This document shows, in pieces, positions 8,198 through 14,231 of a DNA stretch of 19,671 nucleotides (position 1 is the stretch's first letter; every line of letters begins with the position of its first letter). The notes under the pieces were generated by a model. The model saw nothing but the letters and a program-made list of their open reading frames with translations, made no database searches and was not told the origin of the DNA. The DNA lies in assembly GCA_948471335.1 (NCBI GenBank), contig CAOKRZ010000009.1, positions 1-19,671 on the forward strand. The letters are read 5' to 3'. A program made the translations under genes and the position numbers. Source of the stretch: an uncultured Christensenella sp. GTDB lineage: Bacteria > Bacillota > Clostridia > Christensenellales > UBA1242.

Positions 8198-8797
8198 ATG
8201 GCTGAAAACGATATTATTCAAACAACTCATGAGCTTTATACAACTTACAATCAGGGTGAAGAGCTTTTGGAAGTGTGCAATGAAAACGGTGTAAGTTCTG
8301 GAAGACCAGCTTCAAGAAAAGAAATTCATGAACGTGGGCTTTGGCATAGGGCAATCATTGTTTGCGTTATCAACGACGAAAACAAAATCCTCATTCAAAA
8401 GCGTGCAAGCACAAAAGAAAAATTTCCTGGGCTTTGGGATTTGTCAGTTGCGGGGCACATTCCTTTCGGCGCTGACGCAATGAGCTGCGCGGCAATTGAA
8501 ATCATGGAAGAAATTGGATACATGCTTCCAAAGAAGACGGCAGTAAGAGACTTCAGATTTATGGGAAGTTTCAGAAACCAACTTCATCTTTCAGACACTT
8601 TCATTGAAAATCAGTATTATGACTTCTTCATTTATAATGCAAACATTGACCTTGCTGAGTTTAAAGTTCAAACTGACGAAGTCAGTGAAGTGAAATATGC
8701 CACCATTTACGAAATCAAAGAAATGGAAAAGCAAGGGCTTTTTCATCCAAGAACAGAATGGATCGACATCCTTTATAAATACATTGCAAGGTTTTAA
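8198..8797 (+). CDS. Nudix-family protein with a degenerate Nudix box
   Basis: This 199-residue protein (ATG 8198, ribosome site TAGGAGAG) has the layout of Nudix proteins related to type I isopentenyl-diphosphate isomerase: a GLWHRA segment, QKRAxxKxxxPGLWDLSVAGH, then the Nudix helix GHIPFGADAMSCAAIEIMEE. Against the consensus Gx5Ex7REUxEExGU, the first Glu is Ala and the Arg is Ile, while ExxEExG is kept. The metal-binding glutamates of the helix are therefore mostly present. Family members hydrolyse nucleoside-diphosphate-linked compounds; the substrate is unknown here. It has its own promoter and terminator, so it is monocistronic. An upstream in-frame ATG at 8180 overlaps the promoter and is rejected. 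Confidence 0.85.
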   Translation: MAENDIIQTTHELYTTYNQGEELLEVCNENGVSSGRPASRKEIHERGLWHRAIIVCVINDENKILIQKRASTKEKFPGLWDLSVAGHIPFGADAMSCAAIEIMEEIGYMLPKKTAVRDFRFMGSFRNQLHLSDTFIENQYYDFFIYNANIDLAEFKVQTDEVSEVKYATIYEIKEMEKQGLFHPRTEWIDILYKYIARF

Positions 8798-8800
8798 AAT

Positions 8801-8827
8801 AAGCTCAAGTGTTTGAGCTTTTTTTGT
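8801..8827 (+). terminator. Terminator after the Nudix gene
   Basis: AAGCTCAA (8801-8808), loop GTGT, TTGAGCTT (8813-8820) and a T-run. Confidence 0.9.
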
Positions 8828-8831
8828 TTTC

Positions 8832-8858
8832 TGTCGCTAAGCTAGAATAATTTGTCGA
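8832..8858 (+). promoter_or_regulatory. Two Spo0A-box-like heptamers
   Basis: TGTCGCT (8832-8838) and TGTCGAT (8852-8858) match the 0A-box consensus TGTCGAA at 5/7 and 6/7 positions. They are spaced 20 bp apart (about two helical turns) and lie upstream of the promoter of the Spo0A-type gene that follows. Autoregulation is an inference. Confidence 0.35.
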
Positions 8859-8895
8859 TTTTTGGTGCATTTTATTTTCATTTTGATTTTTACTT

Positions 8896-8923
8896 TTGTG
8901 ATGTCATGGTTTTGGTATATACT
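8896..8923 (+). promoter_or_regulatory. Promoter of the Spo0A-like gene
   Basis: TTGTGA (8896-8901), a 16-bp spacer, TATACT (8918-8923). Transcription would start near 8930, before the ribosome site CGGAGGA. Confidence 0.55.
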
Positions 8924-8942
8924 AAAATCATACGGAGGAAAA

Positions 8943-9317
8943 ATGGACAAGAAAACATATTATATCGATAAAAAGTGCACAGAATATTTGCTTGCAATCG
9001 GAATTCCTGCAAAGCTTTCAGGTTTTGAATATCTACGAATCGCAGTAAAGCTTGTGGTTGAAAATCCAAAGGTGCTTGATAATGTGACAAAGAGGTTGTA
9101 TCCTCAAGTTGCTGAAGTTATGAAAACAAAAGTCCCAGCAATTGAAAGAAGCATGCGTCACGCAATTGAAGTCGCTTTTGTCAGCAAAGGGCTTTTCTAT
9201 CTCAATGACATCTATGGAAGCGTGATATATAAAGGCGACAGAAAACCTACAAACAGTGAGCTTATCGCACTGCTTGCTGAAAAGATTGAGTTTGAAGTGC
9301 AAAAAATGACTCGCTAG
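8943..9317 (+). CDS. Stand-alone Spo0A C-terminal DNA-binding domain protein
   Basis: The 124 residues (ATG 8943, ribosome site CGGAGGAAAA) correspond almost entirely to the Spo0A effector domain. Recognisable stretches are IGIPAKLSGFEYLRIAVKLV, LYPQVAEVMKT, AIERSMRHAIEVAF (the recognition-helix region) and the C-terminal KPTNSELIALLAEKIEFE. The phosphoacceptor receiver domain of true Spo0A (about 260 residues in total) is absent, and nothing upstream could encode one, so this is not the sporulation master regulator itself. By family knowledge it should bind 0A-box DNA. Without a receiver it would be unable to respond to the phosphorelay and might act constitutively or compete with Spo0A. In-frame codons upstream to GTG 8862 overlap the promoter and are rejected. 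Confidence 0.88.
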   Translation: MDKKTYYIDKKCTEYLLAIGIPAKLSGFEYLRIAVKLVVENPKVLDNVTKRLYPQVAEVMKTKVPAIERSMRHAIEVAFVSKGLFYLNDIYGSVIYKGDRKPTNSELIALLAEKIEFEVQKMTR

Positions 9318-9345
9318 TTTTTTTATTCTTAACATATCATTTTGA

Positions 9346-9374
9346 TTGCTTATTCCGCTTTTTTGTGATAAAAT
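9346..9374 (+). promoter_or_regulatory. Promoter of the SecB-like gene
   Basis: TTGCTT (9346-9351), a 17-bp spacer, TAAAAT (9369-9374) with extended TGA. The leader is about 50 nt. Confidence 0.65.
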
Positions 9375-9430
9375 ATTTCTAAGACTGATTAAAAATCAAA
9401 ATTGAAGTCAATATTTTAAGAGGAGAAATT

Positions 9431-9826
9431 ATGGAAAAAGTTATCAAAAACATGAATTTTAAGCCAATCGTTGAAAAGATTGAATATGCTCGTCACAACG
9501 AGCCAAGCCCAAACTCAACAATCAACATGAAAGTTTGGGACGAAATGAAAGTTGAAAGACTCAGACAAGACGCTGTCAAAGTTTTCTTCAAAAGAAACAT
9601 TAAGCCAGATCCAGCAACTCTCTTTTCACTTGAAGTTGAAATGAGCATGGAAATCTTGGTTGACGGCAGAGAATTTGATGACCTTGCAGATGCTGTTGCA
9701 TACTTTGCAAACAGCCAAGTTTCACGCGTGCTTGCAACAACAGTTGCAACACTTGTTGCAAACATCACAACAAACTCTCAAATTGGCCCAATGATCACAG
9801 CTCCAGTTGTTCAGTTTGCAAAGTAG
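9431..9826 (+). CDS. Hypothetical protein, possibly SecB-like
   Basis: A 131-residue protein (ATG 9431, ribosome site AGAGGAGAA), transcribed alone. It is soluble, with no signal peptide. Beta-strand-like stretches in the middle (LFSLEVEMSMEILVDG) are followed by a helical segment of small residues (SRVLATTVATLVANIT) and a short end, PMITAPVVQFAK. This strand-then-helix order and the terminal Pro-rich strand resemble the SecB export-chaperone fold, in which the sequence near the C-terminus reads like PPLxLxPVNF. That similarity is pattern-level only and no catalytic residues are implied. If it is wrong, this is a conserved-looking protein of unknown function. Confidence 0.7.
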   Translation: MEKVIKNMNFKPIVEKIEYARHNEPSPNSTINMKVWDEMKVERLRQDAVKVFFKRNIKPDPATLFSLEVEMSMEILVDGREFDDLADAVAYFANSQVSRVLATTVATLVANITTNSQIGPMITAPVVQFAK

Positions 9827-9879
9827 AGCACTGTCAGCGCTTTTCATTGAGTGCAGAAATGATTCAAAATTCGGAAAGA

Positions 9880-9902
9880 AGAGGCATCCCCTCTCTTTTT
9901 TG
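9880..9902 (+). terminator. Terminator after the SecB-like gene
   Basis: AGAGG/CCTCT (9880-9884 with 9890-9894), loop CATCC, then CTTTTTT. The stem is short. Confidence 0.6.
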
Positions 9903-9931
9903 TTGATTTAAAAATTTTAATGTGATAAACT
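9903..9931 (+). promoter_or_regulatory. Promoter of engB, start at or near the ATG
   Basis: TTGATT (9903-9908), a 17-bp spacer, TAAACT (9926-9931) with extended TGA. The expected transcription start, about 7 nt after the -10, coincides with ATG 9938, implying a leaderless or nearly leaderless mRNA. Confidence 0.65.
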
Positions 9932-9937
9932 AAACAT

Positions 9938-10555
9938 ATGAATATTACGAAAGCAATTTACAAAACAAGTGTGGTTGAGAAAGGCAAACTTCTTATGGAC
10001 GGGGTGCCTGAATTTGCCTTTGTTGGGCGAAGCAATGTGGGCAAAAGTTCGCTTATAAACAAGCTGGTCAATGTCAAGCGTCTTGCAAAGACCTCTTCAA
10101 CGCCAGGGCTTACCAAAATGGTCAACTATTTTGACATCAATGACAGATTTCGTTTTGTTGACCTGCCTGGTTATGGCTATGCAAAAGTTGGCAGAAAGCA
10201 GCTCGGCATTTGGGCGGGGCTTATGGGAGAGTATCTCATTTCATCGCCTTCACTTGAGACGGTGTTTGTGCTTGTTGATATTCGCCATGAGCCGAGTGAA
10301 CTTGATAAAGAAATGGTTAAGTTTCTTGTTTATCATGGACTTCCGTTTATGATTCTTGCAACCAAGTGTGACAAGCTTTCAAAGACTAGAGTGGCTGCGC
10401 AGATCAAGGTGCTTGCCTCTGCTTTAAACGTTAGGGAAGATTTTATCATTCCAACAAGCAGCGAAAATGGGCTTGGTAGGGATAAAGTGCTTTCCTACAT
10501 TGAAAATCAACTTTTGTCAAATGAAGAAAATGGCGATGAAGACAACAATCAATGA
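9938..10555 (+). CDS. engB: Ribosome-biogenesis GTPase EngB (YsxC/YihA)
   Basis: This 205-residue TRAFAC GTPase has all the G motifs: G1 GRSNVGKS (30-37), G2 threonine near 55 in STPGLT, G3 DLPGYGYA (75-82), G4 TKCDK (142-146) and G5 TSS (173-175). The length and the GYGYAKV signature are those of EngB, which takes part in maturing the 50S ribosomal subunit. No Shine-Dalgarno sequence is visible before ATG 9938, and the promoter -10 ends 6 bp upstream, so translation may be leaderless. The RNA methyltransferase gene overlaps the 3' end by 20 bp, linking two ribosome-related functions in one transcript. Confidence 0.96.
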   Translation: MNITKAIYKTSVVEKGKLLMDGVPEFAFVGRSNVGKSSLINKLVNVKRLAKTSSTPGLTKMVNYFDINDRFRFVDLPGYGYAKVGRKQLGIWAGLMGEYLISSPSLETVFVLVDIRHEPSELDKEMVKFLVYHGLPFMILATKCDKLSKTRVAAQIKVLASALNVREDFIIPTSSENGLGRDKVLSYIENQLLSNEENGDEDNNQ

Positions 10556-11789
10556 TTACGGCTATAACTGCGAAGGCGTGGGCAGAGTGAACGGAAAAGT
10601 CTGCTTTTTGCCGTTTGCTCTTAAAGGCGAAGAGGTTGAGTTTGACATAGAGAAAGAGACATCTTCTTTTATAAATGGGAAACTTAAAAAAGTTATGAGG
10701 ACAAGCGAAAAGAGGATCGCTGCGCCATGCAAATATTTTGGCAAGTGTGGCGGCTGTGCTTTGCAAAATGTAGAACTGGAAGAAGAAAACAAAATAAAGA
10801 AAGAAATAGCGGCTGGGCATTTTAAGAAGATTGGATTTAAAGGTGAAATTGGATTAGTCTCAGTCAATGACTATTTTTATAGAAACAAGATCAAGCTTTT
10901 TTGCAATAAAAATGGGCTTGGGCTTAAAAAAAATGATTCAGCGCAAATTGTCAACATTGACAAATGTCTTATTGCAAGTGAGAGAATCAATGAGGTCATT
11001 TCTTTTTGTCAAGATTTTATCAAAGCTAAGCAGCTTGAAGATAAGCTTGAAAACCTTATCATCAGAAGCGAAGGTGAAAATGTGCTTGTTCACTTTGCTT
11101 TTAAAGAAAAAGTTGACGTTGATTTTCAGGGACTTCAAATCATGCTTGGCGCTGGAAGTGGGATATATTATTCTTTCTATGGTTTCGCTCCGATGCATGC
11201 TTTGGGCGCGGAGGAACTTTCTGAAACAATTGGTGGGGTTAAAATTTCTTACAATGTATCATCATTCAAGCAAGTCAACGATGCTGTCATGAAAAAGCTC
11301 TATGAAGATGCACTTTCTAAGGTTAAAGGCAGAAATGTCATAAATGCTTACAGCGGGGCTGGGCTTTTGACTGCGCTTGTTGCAAAGAAAGGAATAATAT
11401 GCTCTGGCATTGAGCTTGGAGAGAGCGAACATGAAGACGCACAGAGACTTAAGTCAGACAATGGCTTGTCCAAAATGCAGAACTATCATGGGGATTGCAA
11501 AGACATTTTGCCAAAAGTAATCACGAAAGATACCTCAACAATCATTCTCGATCCTTCAAGAAAGGGTTGTGAGAGCGAGATCATGAAAAGAATCAATGAA
11601 AGTCAGGTTGAGCGGGTTATCTACATTTCCTGCGAAGTGCCGACGCAGACGCGAGATCTGAAACTGTTATCAAACTATAAAATCCAGTCAGTTTGCCTTT
11701 ATAATATGTTTCCAAGAACGGCAAAGGTTGAGTGTTTGGTGGTGCTTGATAAAAAGTCTGCAAAATCCTTGCAACAAAATGAGAGATGA
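10536..11789 (+). CDS. 23S rRNA (uracil-5-)-methyltransferase, RlmD/TrmA family
   Basis: This 417-residue SAM-dependent class I methyltransferase has an N-terminal TRAM-like domain (YGYNCEGVGRVNGK). The Fe-S cysteines are C65, C71 and C74 (CKYFGKCGGC) and C144. Also seen are FKQVN (Q246), SAM motif AYSGAG (271-276), DPSRKG (339-344), nucleophile C366 in YISCE (usually YVSCN) and E399 in VECLV. The family makes 5-methyluridine in rRNA or tRNA; the Fe-S cluster favours an rRNA enzyme of the RlmD/RlmCD type. ATG 10536 is preferred because the TRAM domain begins just after it; in-frame ATGs at 10521 and 10467 lie deeper inside engB. The ribosome site is weak, so coupling to engB translation is likely. 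Confidence 0.92.
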   Translation: MKTTINDYGYNCEGVGRVNGKVCFLPFALKGEEVEFDIEKETSSFINGKLKKVMRTSEKRIAAPCKYFGKCGGCALQNVELEEENKIKKEIAAGHFKKIGFKGEIGLVSVNDYFYRNKIKLFCNKNGLGLKKNDSAQIVNIDKCLIASERINEVISFCQDFIKAKQLEDKLENLIIRSEGENVLVHFAFKEKVDVDFQGLQIMLGAGSGIYYSFYGFAPMHALGAEELSETIGGVKISYNVSSFKQVNDAVMKKLYEDALSKVKGRNVINAYSGAGLLTALVAKKGIICSGIELGESEHEDAQRLKSDNGLSKMQNYHGDCKDILPKVITKDTSTIILDPSRKGCESEIMKRINESQVERVIYISCEVPTQTRDLKLLSNYKIQSVCLYNMFPRTAKVECLVVLDKKSAKSLQQNER

Positions 11790-11797
11790 GATATACT
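11769..11797 (+). promoter_or_regulatory. Promoter of the Sel1-like gene
   Basis: TTGCAA (11769-11774), a 17-bp spacer, TATACT (11792-11797). The -35 lies inside the end of the methyltransferase gene. Confidence 0.65.
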
Positions 11798-11816
11798 AAT
11801 AGAAAGGAGATCTTTT

Positions 11817-12368
11817 GTGAAAAAGCTTATTGAACGAGAAAAAACTTTTAACGGATTTATTGAAGCCAGAAGAGAAATAAATTCTTCTGTTGATGGATAT
11901 GCTTTCCCTGCTGTTTTTGAGTCTTATAAGAAAAAGGCTGCAGAAGGTGATGTCGTTGCGCAAGATGTGCTGGCTTATTATTATAAGGAAGGCGTGAGAG
12001 GATATTTGAGAGAAAACTACAGCAAATATCTTAAGTGGGAAATCCTTTCTGGCGCAAATGGAAATTCTTTTGCGATTGAAAAACTTCAATTTCTGTTTGG
12101 CTATGCGTATGACTATCTTGTTGGGCATGAGGACTTTGCTTATATAAAGTATCTTAACGACATTGACGAATATAACTACATTCCAGTCATGGGGCAGTTC
12201 ATATGCGCTAAGCTTGTTGAAAAAATGGAGCTGGATGAAAAAAGCCTTGCCTTAGAAAGAGAACAGGGCGATCCATACAGGGCTGAAGTGTATCGTGATG
12301 TTCGCAAGGCAATCGATGAGATCCTTGACTATGTTGTTGCAGAAATGAAGAAAACAAAGAAAAAGTGA
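11817..12368 (+). CDS. Sel1/TPR-like repeat protein
   Basis: A 183-residue soluble protein. The start is GTG 11817, fixed by AAAGGAGA (11803-11810) at 6-nt spacing. Residues about 37-60 (KKKAAEGDVVAQDVLAYYYK) match the Sel1 helix pair pattern of A-x-x-G-x-x-x-A-x-x-x-L-A-x-x-Y, and a second, weaker unit follows (LSGANGNSFAIEKLQ). Such repeats act as protein-interaction scaffolds and no catalytic role is implied. The C-terminus is Lys-rich. It is convergent with the minus-strand gene, its TGA directly abutting that gene's stop codon inside a shared palindrome. Confidence 0.75.
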   Translation: MKKLIEREKTFNGFIEARREINSSVDGYAFPAVFESYKKKAAEGDVVAQDVLAYYYKEGVRGYLRENYSKYLKWEILSGANGNSFAIEKLQFLFGYAYDYLVGHEDFAYIKYLNDIDEYNYIPVMGQFICAKLVEKMELDEKSLALEREQGDPYRAEVYRDVRKAIDEILDYVVAEMKKTKKK

Positions 12369-12396
12369 TCAACGTCGAAACGACGAAAAGATCACT
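12364..12396. other. Interrupted palindrome at convergent gene ends
   Basis: The outer stem AGTGATC/GATCACT (12364-12370, 12390-12396) and inner stem CGTCG/CGACG (12373-12377, 12381-12385) with loop AAA contain the stop codons of both converging genes. There is no clear T-tract on either side, so a terminator role is plausible but not typical. Confidence 0.55.
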
Positions 12397-12842
12397 CCAC
12401 TTACTTTGAAAATATCATGACAGATGTTGAGTCTTTCAAAAATTATGCGATCAAGCTGTTTTGCAAAAGGACAGTCTTTTGAAAGAGATAGAAGAAGAGA
12501 AATAAGTTTGCTTTCGAGGCTTAAAAAGCTTAGAAAGCATTTTGTTTTGTCGCCTCTTATTCGATGTGAAGGCGCTTCAAAATCATAATCAAAAAGAATC
12601 CTCATCGTTTCAATATGGCGCTCGTTTGCTTCAAAAAGTTTTCCAGTGCCAAGAAATCCGCCGAGAAATAGAAGAAGGCTTCGAAGTCTCCCTAAAACTT
12701 CAAAAATCTCATCAACAAGCTTTTCGCCATTTTCGCCGACATGCACAAAGACATAGCCGCGTTTTTTAAGCTCGGCGGTATATTTTTCTGCTATAACGGC
12801 ATAGTCTTCGTCAGAAAGGATTTTTTCATCATTATATTCCAT
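12369..12842 (-). CDS. Hypothetical protein
   Basis: A 157-residue protein on the minus strand, with GAGGG upstream of its ATG (12840-12842). I do not recognise a family. It is acidic at the N-terminus (EYNDEKILSDEDYAVIAEKY), then contains a hydrophobic Leu/Gly-rich patch (LRSLLLFLGGFLGTGKLFE) and a largely helical C-terminal half with HRIRGDKTKCFLSFL. The hydrophobic patch is short for a membrane anchor. Composition is that of a real soluble helical protein, and competing frames here are poor. Its stop abuts that of the Sel1-like gene. The promoter is not clear; TTGCAC and TAAATA occur upstream but 19 bp apart. Confidence 0.65.
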   Translation of the reverse strand: MEYNDEKILSDEDYAVIAEKYTAELKKRGYVFVHVGENGEKLVDEIFEVLGRLRSLLLFLGGFLGTGKLFEANERHIETMRILFDYDFEAPSHRIRGDKTKCFLSFLSLESKLISLLLSLSKDCPFAKQLDRIIFERLNICHDIFKVSGVIFSSFRR

Positions 12843-12921
12843 TAAAAGCCCTCATGTTTATTTATGTTTTCTTGGCTTTATGTGTGCAATGAGTTTTTTG
12901 TGGGTAGGCAATTTTTAAGTA

Positions 12922-12950
12922 TTGCAAAAAATGTTTTTATGTGTTATACT
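12922..12950 (+). promoter_or_regulatory. Promoter of the transglutaminase-like gene
   Basis: TTGCAA (12922-12927), a 17-bp spacer, TATACT (12945-12950) with extended TGT. Confidence 0.75.
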
Positions 12951-12969
12951 GAATGTTGTAGAGGGGCAA

Positions 12970-13944
12970 ATGCTTGAAATAAACGAAAAACTGAGAGAAA
13001 GTATACTGTCAAAAATTCCAAAGAGTTATTCAAAACTTCAAAAGATGGTTTGCATTTATTATCATCTTTGCAAAAAGCTTGAATATTCTTTGGCTTATTT
13101 CTTGTCGGAAGAAGATTATTTTAGTTATTTTACTGATCCTAAAAATCTTAAATATGTTGATGGCGTAGAAAACAATGAAGTTGTTTGCTATACTTTCACT
13201 GCTATCTTGGCGCAGCTTTTGGTTGATGCCGGCATATGCAGTGAAGAATGGCTGAATAAAGCTGGCGTGATTGAGAAAACTGGCAAACTTGGAAGACCAT
13301 TGACGCATAAAGACCTTGTGGTTGAAATAAATCATAAATGTTACACGCTTGATGCGGTTTACAGTATTATCAGTGAAAGTGGCTTAAATGATGCAAAACT
13401 TTATAACACAATTGTGGGTATTGATTGTGACTATGGGGATGATGCTCCACTTTGGAGGGCAATTGACAAGGTCCAAAAAGACGTCAATAAGATTTATGAC
13501 CTGGAAAAAGAATATAAAAAATGCAAAACGGAAAAACGAAACTATATTATTCTCCCGCTTGAAGACCGCAAAAATCTTTTTCTTCAAATGGCGAATTCAT
13601 CAGAGGCGCCAAAATATTCAACTTTGACTTTCGCTTATTATCTCAAACTTAAACATTTGTTGTTTTCCAGAGAAGAATACAAAGAGTCGACAAACACAAA
13701 AATTGAAATAGAGTTTGTGTTTGATAATTTTGAGAAAAACTATAAATGCTTATTTTTGTTCAATAAAAAAGGTTACTTAGAAAATGGCGGAAAGAACCTT
13801 AAAGAAACAGAAATTTATGAAATTTCACCTGAAAATAAAACTATAACCAAACTTTGCCATGAAGAATTCGCTCAAAGATGTAAAGAGCAATATTGTTATG
13901 ATTGTGGTTCTTTGAAAATGAAAAATGTTCTTATTGGAGTGTGA
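12970..13944 (+). CDS. Transglutaminase-like (papain-fold) domain protein
   Basis: 324 residues from ATG 12970, chosen because AGAGGGG lies just upstream and the ATG at 12922 overlaps the promoter. The N-terminal half has a transglutaminase-like triad: C73 starts a helix (VVCYTFTAILAQLL), H113 and D128 follow in THKDLVVEINHKCYTLDA. The His-Asp spacing of 15 matches that of the transglutaminase-like family. The function could be a cysteine peptidase, an amidase or an inactive scaffold. The C-terminal half (about 170-324) is unrecognised, strand-rich, and contains several Cys, including CKEQYCYDCG near the end. There is no signal peptide, so it is likely cytoplasmic. A 74-residue gene follows after 21 bp, probably cotranscribed. 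Confidence 0.72.
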   Translation: MLEINEKLRESILSKIPKSYSKLQKMVCIYYHLCKKLEYSLAYFLSEEDYFSYFTDPKNLKYVDGVENNEVVCYTFTAILAQLLVDAGICSEEWLNKAGVIEKTGKLGRPLTHKDLVVEINHKCYTLDAVYSIISESGLNDAKLYNTIVGIDCDYGDDAPLWRAIDKVQKDVNKIYDLEKEYKKCKTEKRNYIILPLEDRKNLFLQMANSSEAPKYSTLTFAYYLKLKHLLFSREEYKESTNTKIEIEFVFDNFEKNYKCLFLFNKKGYLENGGKNLKETEIYEISPENKTITKLCHEEFAQRCKEQYCYDCGSLKMKNVLIGV

Positions 13945-13965
13945 TAATCAAGTTGTGAGGAAAAT

Positions 13966-14190
13966 ATGAAAAAAGATAAGATAATTCAAACATTAAAAAA
14001 TAAATGCAAAAAGCATTTGAAAGAACATGAAAGTTCTTCAGATAAGCAAGCGTATGAAATTATTATGAAGATTCTGTCAACTCCCGATGCTTTCAGCGAT
14101 ATAAGCGCAGAAACGTCGCTTAACATACTTTATGACCTTGGTTTTTCAAAAGAAGAAGCATTAATGCTTTATGAAGTTCTTATAAAATAA
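13966..14190 (+). CDS. Small hypothetical protein
   Basis: 74 residues, mostly helical and Lys-rich at the start (MKKDKIIQTLKNKCKKHLKE), ending DLGFSKEEALMLYEVLIK. The end resembles a UBA-like helix pair (LGFSKEEALMLY), but that is only a resemblance. TGAGG provides a ribosome site before ATG 13966. It lies 21 bp after the transglutaminase-like gene without an intervening promoter, so the two may work together. A shared terminator follows. Confidence 0.65.
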   Translation: MKKDKIIQTLKNKCKKHLKEHESSSDKQAYEIIMKILSTPDAFSDISAETSLNILYDLGFSKEEALMLYEVLIK

Positions 14191-14200
14191 TCAAAATAAC

Positions 14201-14231
14201 AAAAAGCCACGAATTTTCGTGGCTTTTTTTA
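14201..14231. terminator. Bidirectional terminator
   Basis: AAAAAGCCACG/CGTGGCTTTTT (14201-14211 with 14218-14228), with A-runs and T-runs on opposite sides, serves both the plus-strand small gene and the minus-strand coupling-protein gene. Confidence 0.9.

Noticed and set aside
8862..8942. N-terminal extension of the Spo0A-like protein from GTG 8862
   Set aside because: It covers the promoter and ribosome site and reads as a random hydrophobic stretch, not as a receiver domain.
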